Shown here: positions 1 to 5,337 of the stretch, in pieces
Layout of the letters: the number at the start of each line of letters is the position of its first letter
How positions within the stretch are numbered: the stretch's first letter is position 1
NCBI GenBank assembly: GCA_012510305.1
Contig: JAAZIE010000424.1
Span: forward strand, 1 to 5,436
Direction: 5' to 3'
Length of the DNA: 5,436 nt
From: Bacillota bacterium
Lineage (GTDB): Bacteria; Bacillota; Dethiobacteria; DTU022
Notes under the pieces: model-generated
What the model saw: only the letters and a program-made list of their open reading frames with translations
The model's database searches: none
What the model was told of the DNA's origin: nothing
Position numbers and translations under genes: made by a program

Positions 1-43
1 CGCTTAACTTAAGAACGACCCGCTTGTAGGCAGGCATTTCCAA
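1..43 (-). CDS. pyrH: UMP kinase, N-terminal fragment (cut by window edge)
   Basis: The minus strand reads MPAYKRVVLKLS from the ATG at 37 and runs off the window edge. This is the familiar start of bacterial UMP kinase (UMP + ATP to UDP + ADP, a cytoplasmic hexamer of the amino-acid-kinase family), whose first strand carries a KRVVLKLSGE-type motif. Its place after rpsB and tsf matches the common rpsB-tsf-pyrH-frr order. Two starts are possible in frame: ATG at 37, or TTG at 43, which adds Met-Glu. The Shine-Dalgarno GGAGGG at 51-56 lies 7 bases from the TTG but 13 from the ATG, so TTG at 43 is preferred. Only 12 to 14 codons are visible. The family call rests on that short match and on gene order; the nucleotide-binding and UMP-binding residues lie outside the window. 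Confidence 0.8.
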   Translation of the reverse strand, partial: MEMPAYKRVVLKLS

Positions 44-50
44 TATAGAA

Positions 51-56
51 CCCTCC
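51..56 (-). promoter_or_regulatory. Shine-Dalgarno site of pyrH
   Basis: The minus strand reads GGAGGG here. It is 7 bases upstream of an in-frame TTG (43) and 13 upstream of the ATG (37). The spacing favours the TTG start. Confidence 0.65.
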
Positions 57-97
57 AAATCTATTCGACAGCTTTAAAGGGCAATCCTTTTTTTTGC

Positions 98-128
98 AAA
101 AAAAAGAACACGCGCGGTGTTCTTTTTT
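98..128 (-). terminator. Intrinsic terminator after tsf
   Basis: A perfect 12-bp inverted repeat (100-111 with 117-128) encloses a 5-base loop. On the minus strand the core GAACAC...GTGTTC stem is followed by eight T residues, the textbook form of a Rho-independent terminator. It starts three bases after the tsf stop codon at 132-134. It therefore ends, or partly ends, rpsB-tsf transcription before pyrH. The A-run on the other side of the stem gives it some terminator character on the plus strand too, but no plus-strand gene is seen that would use it. Confidence 0.93.
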
Positions 129-131
129 CAG

Positions 132-755
132 TTAATTGGCCGGGTTTTCGTCGCCGCCGGTCTCCTCACCTACGGCGAAGCGGGCAAAGCGCCGGATGAC
201 GATATTTTCGCCAATTTTTGCAATTAAAGCAGCCAGCAGATCACCCACGGACTGCTCCGGATCCCTGATGTAAGGCTGTTCGAGCAGGCAATTTTCCTGA
301 TAGTACTTGTTGATCCGTCCTTCAACAATGCGCTCGATGACCTTCTCCGGTTTTCCCTCGCGAAGTGCCTGGCCGCGCAGTATTTCCCGTTCCTTTGCCA
401 ACTCCGCCGCGGAAACATCCTCTTTGCCAATATAGAGCGGGTTGGAGGCGGCCACCTGCAGGCAGATGTTGCGGACAAATTCGCGAAATTCCTCGTTGCG
501 GGCTACAAAGTCGGTTTCACAGTTTACCTCTAGGAGAACACCGATCTTGCCGCCGAGGTGAATATAGGAATCGATGATCCCCTGCGCCGCCACGCGTTCG
601 GCCCGGCGGGCCGCCGCGGCCAGTCCCTTTTCCCGCAAAATAACGATCGCTTTCTTTTCATCTCCGCCCGCTTCCACGAGCGCTTTTTTACAATCCATCA
701 TCCCCGCGCCTGTTTTTCCGCGCAGGGCTTTTACCGCTTTTGCGTCAACCTTCAT
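132..755 (-). CDS. tsf: Translation elongation factor Ts (EF-Ts)
   Basis: EF-Ts is the cytoplasmic guanine-nucleotide exchange factor that releases GDP from EF-Tu so it can reload with GTP. The 207-residue protein shows both family signatures: LRGKTGAGMMDCKKAL at about 11-26 in the N-terminal UBA-like domain, and CETDFVARNEEF at about 79-90. The Thr-Asp-Phe at 81-83 corresponds to the EF-Tu contact motif. It ends with the conserved GENIVIRRFARFAVGE (183-198) and a short polar tail. At 207 residues it is the short form found in many Bacillota, Thermus and cyanobacteria, against about 283 in E. coli. An in-frame ATG at 773 would add six residues but lies upstream of the AGGAGG. The ATG at 755 has that site 8 bases away and gives the usual N-terminus. 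It overlaps rpsB by 11 bases, implying translational coupling, and is followed at once by a terminator. Confidence 0.97.
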   Translation of the reverse strand: MKVDAKAVKALRGKTGAGMMDCKKALVEAGGDEKKAIVILREKGLAAAARRAERVAAQGIIDSYIHLGGKIGVLLEVNCETDFVARNEEFREFVRNICLQVAASNPLYIGKEDVSAAELAKEREILRGQALREGKPEKVIERIVEGRINKYYQENCLLEQPYIRDPEQSVGDLLAALIAKIGENIVIRRFARFAVGEETGGDENPAN

Positions 756-1653
756 CTTCGTCTCCTCCTGCATCGCTGTCGTTTGCCTTCTCTTCGACCG
801 CTTGTTCCGGTTCCGAAGGTTTTGCTGCTTTCTTTTCTCCTGCCGGGCTCTCGCCGGCGGAACCGTCAGCGCCGCTGCCGGCTACGGCTTCAGCCGCTTC
901 GGCTTTTGCTTCTTCTTTAGCTTTTGTTTCCGCCTCGGCTTTTGCTTCCGCCTCGGCCTGTTCTGCTTCCCGAATGTGGCGTCCCTCGACCACGGCGTCG
1001 GCCAGGCAAGATGTGATCAGCTTGATCGCCCTGATGGCATCATCGTTCCCCGGAATAATATAATCGATTTCGTCGGGGTCGCAGTTGGTATCGACAATGG
1101 CGATAATCGGAATACCGAGCTTGCGCGCTTCGGCGACGGCGATTCTCTCCTTGCGGGGATCGACCACGTAGATAGCATCGGGCAGCGCTTTCAGGTTCCG
1201 GATTCCGCCAAGAAATTTAACCAGCTTGGCATGTTCATGCTTTAAAATAAGAACCTCTTTCTTGGGCAAAACATCAAAGGTGCCGTCTTCCTCCATTTTT
1301 TCGAGATCATGGAGGCGCCGGATCCGCTTGCTGATGGTCTTGAAATTGGTCAACATTCCCCCGAGCCAGCGCTGATTTACATAATGCATGGCGCACCGCT
1401 CGGTCTCCAGCCTGATCGATTCCTGTGCCTGTTTTTTTGTTCCCACGAAGACAACGTGGCCGCCCCGGGCGGCGATATCGCGAACGAAGGCGTAAGCTAC
1501 ATCCATAAGCTTGACGGTTTGCTGCAGGTCGATGATGTAGATACCGTTGCGCTCGGTAAAGATATAGCTCTTCATTTTGGGGTTCCACCGGCGCGTCTGG
1601 TGCCCAAAGTGAACCCCTGCTTCCAACAGCTGCTTCATCGTAACAATAGCCAA
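745..1653 (-). CDS. rpsB: 30S ribosomal protein S2 with long Ala/Glu/Lys-rich C-terminal tail
   Basis: S2 is a late-assembling protein of the 30S subunit, bound between head and body near the anti-Shine-Dalgarno region. The first ~226 residues are a full S2 core: MKQLLEAGVHFGHQTRRWNP near the N-terminus (6-25), NQRWLGGMLTNFKTI at 93-107, and the C-terminal signature around VDPRKERIAVAEA and VDTNCDPDEIDYIIPGNDD (164-205). Residues about 227-302 form a low-complexity, probably disordered or helical tail rich in Ala, Glu and Lys that ends strongly acidic. The whole protein is 302 residues, against roughly 230-260 for a typical S2. Two adjacent TTG codons (1656 and 1653) could start it. The AGGAGG at 1661-1666 is 4 bases from the first and 7 from the second, and the second gives MAIVTMKQLL, the usual family start, so 1653 is chosen. 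It overlaps tsf by 11 bases and has its own promoter and leader. Confidence 0.97.
   Translation of the reverse strand: MAIVTMKQLLEAGVHFGHQTRRWNPKMKSYIFTERNGIYIIDLQQTVKLMDVAYAFVRDIAARGGHVVFVGTKKQAQESIRLETERCAMHYVNQRWLGGMLTNFKTISKRIRRLHDLEKMEEDGTFDVLPKKEVLILKHEHAKLVKFLGGIRNLKALPDAIYVVDPRKERIAVAEARKLGIPIIAIVDTNCDPDEIDYIIPGNDDAIRAIKLITSCLADAVVEGRHIREAEQAEAEAKAEAETKAKEEAKAEAAEAVAGSGADGSAGESPAGEKKAAKPSEPEQAVEEKANDSDAGGDEDEG
764..769 (-). promoter_or_regulatory. Shine-Dalgarno site of tsf, inside the rpsB coding end
   Basis: AGGAGG on the minus strand lies 8 bases upstream of the ATG at 755, which settles the tsf start against the upstream ATG at 773. The same bases encode part of the acidic Gly-Gly-Asp-Glu-Asp-Glu-Gly end of S2, so one stretch serves as both coding sequence and ribosome-binding site. 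Confidence 0.85.
886..957 (-). repeat. 18-bp tandem repeat encoding hexapeptides in the S2 tail
   Basis: Four consecutive 18-base units code for AEAEAK, AEAETK, AKEEAK and AEAAEA (S2 residues 233-256). At the DNA level, GCTTTTGCTT-like blocks recur on the plus strand at 902, 920 and 938, exactly 18 apart, and a 12-base block is repeated at 928-939 and 946-957. The period is a whole number of codons, so copy-number change would keep the frame. This looks like a slippage- or duplication-built segment that has partly diverged. Confidence 0.75.
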
Positions 1654-1660
1654 CAAAACT

Positions 1661-1666
1661 CCTCCT
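1661..1666 (-). promoter_or_regulatory. Shine-Dalgarno site of rpsB
   Basis: AGGAGG on the minus strand lies 7 bases from the TTG at 1653 and only 4 from the neighbouring TTG at 1656. The spacing supports a TTG start at 1653. Confidence 0.85.
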
Positions 1667-1673
1667 TTTTGGT

Positions 1674-1737
1674 TGAGCCACCGCTCTCCTTCTCAGCCTT
1701 TTACCACGGCCCGGCGGGCCGACCCGGTGCCGGCTCA
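1674..1737 (-). promoter_or_regulatory. Structured 5' leader of rpsB (candidate cis-regulatory RNA)
   Basis: Between the predicted promoter and the rpsB ribosome-binding site the minus-strand RNA can fold into a closed element. An outer stem pairs TGAGC plus CACC, with a 3-base bulge, against GGTGGCTCA (1674-1682). Inside it, CGGCCC-GCC-GGGCCG (1707-1721) forms a perfect 6-bp GC hairpin with a 3-base loop. The outer stem ends 7 bases before the AGGAGG. The position suits control of translation, for example autogenous repression by S2, which is known for rpsB in E. coli. No known RNA family was recognised, and function here is inferred. Confidence 0.45.
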
Positions 1738-1767
1738 GGGAGCGTGTGTATTGAATTATCCGTCGGT

Positions 1768-1796
1768 AGTATAGCACAGTTGCTGCTGGAAGGCAA
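1768..1796 (-). promoter_or_regulatory. Sigma-A-type promoter of rpsB-tsf
   Basis: On the minus strand a -35 box TTGCCT (1791-1796; 4 of 6 consensus positions) and a -10 box TATACT (1768-1773; 5 of 6) are separated by exactly 17 bases. A TGC just before the -10 makes it an extended -10. Transcription would start near 1761, giving a leader of about 105 bases before rpsB. The site lies downstream of the opu terminator, so the ribosomal genes have their own transcription unit. Confidence 0.75.
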
Positions 1797-1877
1797 TTCC
1801 GTTGCCACCGCCGCCGCTCTGCAAACAGATGCCGGATAAATGCCCCCATAACCTTAAAAAATCCCGGTTGACAATAA

Positions 1878-1907
1878 ATAAAAGGAGCTTTTGACAGCTC
1901 CTTTTAT
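1878..1907 (-). terminator. Intrinsic terminator of the opu operon
   Basis: A perfect 12-bp inverted repeat (1878-1889 with 1896-1907) has a 6-base loop and an AGGAGCT/AGCTCCT core. On the minus strand the stem runs into a T-rich stretch (TTTTATTTATT). It lies about 115 bases after the lipoprotein stop and upstream of the rpsB promoter, so it separates the two transcription units. Confidence 0.85.
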
Positions 1908-2020
1908 CTTCTTTAAATCAGGGTCGATCAAAATAGCGGTTGATCTCCAACAGCACTTTGATCTTTAAAACTGCAACATCCCCAATTCAATCCGGGGGCG
2001 GCGGATCATGAAACGGCAGT
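1908..2020. other. Untranslated 3' region of the opu operon
   Basis: This stretch of about 110 bases lies between the lipoprotein gene and its terminator. No recognisable gene, repeat or RNA is seen. The only reading frame of note is a minus-strand frame ending in TGA at 1918-1920 (VLLEINRYFDRP from a GTG at 1956). It has no clear ribosome-binding site. Confidence 0.6.
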
Positions 2021-2935
2021 CTAAAGCAAGCCCTTGGACTCCAGAAAATCGCGGGCTACATCTTCAACTTTTTCCTTCTCCACATCCACCCGGTAGCTCA
2101 GATCAACCATGATCTCATCGGTAAAAAGCCCGCCCAACTGGTTCAGCACCTCTTCAAGATCCGGGGCAACTTCCTCTAAACGTTCAAACATATCGTCACG
2201 CACCAGCAGGGCCCCGTTGTATTCAGGGAAATAGCCCCGATCATCCTCCAGCACTGTCAGCTGCGCCTTGCGGTTAAGGCCGTCGGTGGCGTACACGATC
2301 ATCACATCGAGTTCACCGCTTTCAAAAGCGGTATATTTCAGGGTAATATCCAGGTGCTTCACTTCTTTGAAATCCAAACCGTAAAATTTGGCAAAGGGGT
2401 TAAATTTTGCACTGCCCTCTTCAGTGAAAAAGTCGTGCTCAGCACCGAAAATAAGCTGGTCGGCTATGGGAACGAGGTCGCTTACGGTTTTAAGATCGTG
2501 TTCCTCCACCAGCTCCTGGGAAACACCGATAGCGTAGGTGTTGTTCAGGCCCAGCTTATCCAAAAGGCGCACCCCCTTATCGGCGGCTTCCTCGTTGACA
2601 AAATCGTAGAGGGTCATATTCTCCGGCACATCGTCCGGGTCCAGATGAAGATAGGTCGTCAGCAGAGTGCCGTCGTAACTGTTCATTATATCGGCGGTAC
2701 CCTTTACCAGTTCCTTGTACGAGTTGACCGGAGCCACTTCATCGAGGATCTCCACTTTGGCCTCGGTATTTTCCTCCACCAGCAATTTTACCATTTGGTG
2801 GATAAGCTTCATCTCAGCAAATTGCCCATCGTAAATGGTAATGGTATCCTTACTCTTGGCATCTCCGCAGCCCGTCAGCGCTAAGAACAGCAGGCCCGCC
2901 AACAGGACGACAGCTACTTTTTTAACAGTACTCAT
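2021..2935 (-). CDS. opuCC: Glycine betaine/osmoprotectant substrate-binding lipoprotein (OpuCC/OsmF type)
   Basis: This is the extracytoplasmic solute receptor of the ABC importer encoded just upstream. The 304-residue protein opens with Lys5-Lys6, a hydrophobic stretch (7-20) and the lipobox Leu-Thr-Gly-Cys with Cys23 as lipid anchor, so it is tethered to the outer face of the membrane. The rest matches the OpuAC-type binding domain: DIMNSYDGT (82-90), LNNTYAIGV (130-138), VYATDG (214-219) and DDRGYFPEYNGA (231-242). Tyr87, Tyr134, Tyr215 and Tyr239 are candidates for the aromatic cage that holds quaternary ammonium groups; the 24-residue spacing of the last two matches my recollection of B. 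subtilis OpuCC. The start at 2935 is chosen because AAAGGAGG lies 7 bases upstream and the lipoprotein signal follows at once. A GTG at 2968, overlapping the permease stop, would add 11 polar residues. Substrate cannot be fixed: glycine betaine, carnitine, choline and proline betaine are all possible. Confidence 0.88.
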   Translation of the reverse strand: MSTVKKVAVVLLAGLLFLALTGCGDAKSKDTITIYDGQFAEMKLIHQMVKLLVEENTEAKVEILDEVAPVNSYKELVKGTADIMNSYDGTLLTTYLHLDPDDVPENMTLYDFVNEEAADKGVRLLDKLGLNNTYAIGVSQELVEEHDLKTVSDLVPIADQLIFGAEHDFFTEEGSAKFNPFAKFYGLDFKEVKHLDITLKYTAFESGELDVMIVYATDGLNRKAQLTVLEDDRGYFPEYNGALLVRDDMFERLEEVAPDLEEVLNQLGGLFTDEIMVDLSYRVDVEKEKVEDVARDFLESKGLL

Positions 2936-2942
2936 CTCAGTT

Positions 2943-2950
2943 CCTCCTTT
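2943..2950 (-). promoter_or_regulatory. Shine-Dalgarno site of the lipoprotein gene
   Basis: AAAGGAGG on the minus strand lies 7 bases before the ATG at 2935. It is among the strongest ribosome-binding sites in the opu operon and decides the start against the upstream GTG at 2968. A strong site suits a binding protein needed in excess over the membrane complex. Confidence 0.85.
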
Positions 2951-2964
2951 AATTTTTGAAGCAC

Positions 2965-3570
2965 TCACTCTTTTGAAGGCGAAAAACGTCGGTACAAATG
3001 CCTTTCTGCAAATGCCATCACCGTATCCAGCCCCATCGCCATAGCCATCAGGGTAAGGGTGCTGCCGATGATCACGGACATATCATGGACCCGGATTGCT
3101 TGGTAGATCGCTTTGCCCATACCACCTCCACCTACAAAGAAAGCAAACACGGCAACTCCCACTGAAATAACCACCGCAATACGAATGCCGGTAAAGATAT
3201 AGGGCACCGCTATGGGCATCTCCACATGGATGAGGCGGTAAAGCATCTTCATACCCATACCGCGCGCCACCTCTTTTACTCCCGGATCCACCTCGGTGAG
3301 CCCAAGGCAGGTATTTTGCACTACCGGCATCAGTGCATAGAGCAATAAACCGATTATAACCGTGGTTTTGCCCGCACCGAGAAAGACCATAATGATGCCC
3401 AACAGAGCCATCGCCGGCACAGTTTGCAACACTTCCACAAACCACAAGATAGCGCGGCGAAAGGGTTTGAAGAGGTAAGCGCAACCGCCCAGCGGTACAC
3501 CCAGGGTTATGGTGAACAGCACTGAAGCGAAAACAATGGTCAGATGTTCTGCAATCATAGACCAGCTCAT
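2965..3570 (-). CDS. opuCD: Osmoprotectant ABC transporter permease (OpuCD-like)
   Basis: This is the second of two membrane subunits that form the translocation channel of the osmolyte importer. The 201-residue protein has about five hydrophobic segments (roughly 8-32, 42-64, 68-88, 123-147 and 165-187). Its binding-protein-dependent transport loop is EVARGMG (100-106), ending in the conserved Pro at 119; this loop docks onto the ATPase. Val replaces the first Ala of the usual EAA. ISVGVAVFAFFVGGGGMG (135-152) resembles OpuCD more than OpuCB, hence the symbol, which is a similarity call rather than proven orthology. A TTG-started frame reaching 3636 would add 22 residues without homology to a permease. 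The ATG at 3570 shares ATGA with the stop of the preceding permease and is preferred. Twenty-nine bases separate it from the lipoprotein gene. Confidence 0.86.
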   Translation of the reverse strand: MSWSMIAEHLTIVFASVLFTITLGVPLGGCAYLFKPFRRAILWFVEVLQTVPAMALLGIIMVFLGAGKTTVIIGLLLYALMPVVQNTCLGLTEVDPGVKEVARGMGMKMLYRLIHVEMPIAVPYIFTGIRIAVVISVGVAVFAFFVGGGGMGKAIYQAIRVHDMSVIIGSTLTLMAMAMGLDTVMAFAERHLYRRFSPSKE

Positions 3571-4205
3571 TTGATATCCAACCTTATCGGCTTGGGAATC
3601 AAGACTTCGCGCAGCAAATCTATGGCCAGGCTGCATAAAATAGCCATGAGAGCGGCAGGTATGGCGCCCGCCAGGATTAAATAATTATTGTTGCTGCCAA
3701 CCCCGGCAAAAATCAGGTCTCCCAGCCCGCCCAGGCCGATCATGGCGGCTAAAACCGCCCAGCTGACCGTATAGACCAAAGACATGCGCAGCCCGCTGAT
3801 AATAGCGGGCAAAGCCAGGGGGAGTTCCACCTGCATCAAAGTCTGGAAACCGGACATCCCGCAGCCTTGGGCGGCCTCTTTACAGCTTTCATCCACTTCA
3901 ATGATCCCCACATAGGTATTCTTCAAGATAGGGAAGACGGCGTAGATCGCCAAAGCGGTAATAATAGTTGCCGGCACTATACCGATAAATAGAAACAAAA
4001 GACCGATAAACACAATCCCGGGTATGGTTTGAAAAAGTGAAAGCAAAGGCAGGATTATATTTGCCCAACGGGGTACTCTTGACAACAAAATCCCCAGGAT
4101 AATCGATACTGTAAAGGCTATCGCTACTGAAACCAGGACATAAACCAGATGAGTATAGGCAGCCTCGAGAATATGGTGCCAGTACAGCGTCAGAAAATCT
4201 TTCAT
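3567..4205 (-). CDS. opuCB: Osmoprotectant ABC transporter permease (OpuCB-like)
   Basis: This is the first membrane subunit of the osmolyte importer, in the cytoplasmic membrane. The 212-residue protein has hydrophobic segments at roughly 18-41, 50-72, 75-93, 131-156 and 175-197. It carries the family's ATPase-docking loop EAAQGCG (110-116) followed by VELPLALP (126-133). The downstream WAVLAAMIGLGGLGDLIF (149-166) matches the OpuCB pattern. A TTG at 4220 would add five residues, but the ATG at 4205 forms ATGA with the ATPase stop and has a GGGGA 8 bases upstream, so it is preferred. Its own stop overlaps the next permease start in the same way, so ATPase and both permeases are probably translated together in set proportions. 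The two permeases share the fold but are clearly diverged, which indicates a heterodimeric channel. Confidence 0.87.
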   Translation of the reverse strand: MKDFLTLYWHHILEAAYTHLVYVLVSVAIAFTVSIILGILLSRVPRWANIILPLLSLFQTIPGIVFIGLLFLFIGIVPATIITALAIYAVFPILKNTYVGIIEVDESCKEAAQGCGMSGFQTLMQVELPLALPAIISGLRMSLVYTVSWAVLAAMIGLGGLGDLIFAGVGSNNNYLILAGAIPAALMAILCSLAIDLLREVLIPKPIRLDIK

Positions 4206-5323
4206 TCCCCATTTCCCCAAACCGCATCGGCCATGGACCGGGCCATGCTTGTCTTGGTAATAATACCCGCAACAGTATGATCGCGCCTGAGCACCACCAC
4301 ATAATTCACTCCTTCATCAATCAGCTTGTCAAAGGCGGCTTGTCCATCTTCGTCTTCGTAAAAGAAAGGGTAGTTTACTTCCATAAGGGTCTCCACATTT
4401 TTGTGGCCCTTACCCTTACGTTTGATTTTATCCACCGATACAACACCGGCAAAGGTATCGTCGGGATTGGTTAAAATCAAGGTGTCGATGTTTCTTCTGC
4501 TCATCAGCTCCACCGAGTCTCTCACACCCCGACTTTTAGATGCTGTAACAACATTGTCCCGCATGATATCAGCAGCGGTCTGCGGAAGGTTCTCGTTTTC
4601 AAGGCTGCGCTTGCCCATAAAACTGCGGATTAAATCATTGGCCGGATTTCTTAGTATTTCGTCCGGGCTGGCCTTCTGGGTAATCCGCCCTTCTTCCATA
4701 AAAATGATGATATCGGCCATGGCGAGCGCTTCATCCATATCATGGGTCACAAATACAATGGTTTTTTTCAGCTTTTTATGCAGCCGGCGCAGCTCTTCCT
4801 GTAACACATGGCGGGTCATCGGATCGAGTGCACCAAAAGGCTCATCCATCAGCACGATGGGAGGCGAAGCCGCCAGCGCCCGCAGCACCCCAATACGCTG
4901 CTGTTGACCACCGGAAAGCTGGTTGGGGTATTTATGGGCATAATCTTCATAGGGCATGTCCACTAAATTGAGCATCTCGTGGGTGATTTTTTTGCAGCGC
5001 TGACGATCATATTTCAGCAGCTTGGGCACAACGCTGATATTTTGCTCCACATTCATGTGCGGGAACAAACCGATTTGCTGAATAACATAACCGATGGAAC
5101 GGCGCAGCTTCACCCGATCTGTTTGGGCTATATCCCGGTCATTGATATAAATGTTGCCCTTGTCTATTTCTATCAGCCGGTTAATTGTCTTGAGGGTGGT
5201 GGTTTTGCCACACCCGCTGGGCCCGATCAAAACTACAAGCTGGCCGGGCCTGACTTTAAAGCTGATTTCATCCAATACGGGGGTTTGCCCATAACTTTTG
5301 CAAACACGTTCAAAGCTGATCAA
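4202..5323 (-). CDS. opuCA: Osmoprotectant ABC transporter ATPase with tandem CBS domains
   Basis: This is the cytoplasmic ATPase that drives uptake by the two permeases. The 373-residue protein has a complete nucleotide-binding domain: Walker A GPSGCGKT (34-41), Q-loop around Gln82, signature LSGGQQQR (136-143), Walker B IVLMDEP with Glu161, D-loop GALDP (164-168) and His194 in VTHD. Two CBS modules follow (about 248-301 and 304-363), as in OpuCA/ProV-type subunits. In relatives these sense ionic strength (OpuA) or bind cyclic di-AMP (OpuCA of Listeria and Staphylococcus), shutting uptake when osmotic stress is absent; which applies here is unknown. The longest frame begins with GTG at 5350, but GGAGGAGG at 5330-5337 lies 6 bases before the TTG at 5323, which gives MISFERVCKSYG, the usual start of such ATPases. 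It is the first gene of the operon and overlaps the next by ATGA. Confidence 0.93.
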   Translation of the reverse strand: MISFERVCKSYGQTPVLDEISFKVRPGQLVVLIGPSGCGKTTTLKTINRLIEIDKGNIYINDRDIAQTDRVKLRRSIGYVIQQIGLFPHMNVEQNISVVPKLLKYDRQRCKKITHEMLNLVDMPYEDYAHKYPNQLSGGQQQRIGVLRALAASPPIVLMDEPFGALDPMTRHVLQEELRRLHKKLKKTIVFVTHDMDEALAMADIIIFMEEGRITQKASPDEILRNPANDLIRSFMGKRSLENENLPQTAADIMRDNVVTASKSRGVRDSVELMSRRNIDTLILTNPDDTFAGVVSVDKIKRKGKGHKNVETLMEVNYPFFYEDEDGQAAFDKLIDEGVNYVVVLRRDHTVAGIITKTSMARSMADAVWGNGE

Positions 5324-5329
5324 AAATAT

Positions 5330-5337
5330 CCTCCTCC
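5330..5337 (-). promoter_or_regulatory. Shine-Dalgarno site of opuCA
   Basis: GGAGGAGG on the minus strand lies 6 bases before the TTG at 5323. It supports a TTG start and rules against the GTG at 5350, which is upstream of it. Confidence 0.85.

Noticed and set aside
886..957. CRISPR or other non-coding repeat array
   Set aside because: The units are 18 bases, directly adjacent, without spacers, and lie in frame in the rpsB coding sequence.
574..1245. Plus-strand open frame of 223 codons spanning tsf and rpsB
   Set aside because: It lies across two certain minus-strand genes, and its Phe/Ser/Ala-rich product is the mirror of the Ala/Glu/Lys tail of S2.
1309..1839. Plus-strand open frame of 176 codons opposite rpsB and its leader
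   Set aside because: It is antisense to a certain ribosomal protein gene, has no ribosome-binding site or recognisable motif, and its frame follows from the codon bias of rpsB.
1868..1896. Two TTGACA boxes on the plus strand as -35 elements
   Set aside because: The first has no -10 box at proper spacing, the second lies in the terminator loop and stem, and no plus-strand gene follows.
3571..3636. Extended N-terminus of the second permease starting at 3636
   Set aside because: The added 22 residues are polar and overlap the coding end of the first permease. The ATG at 3570 in the ATGA overlap fits the family length.
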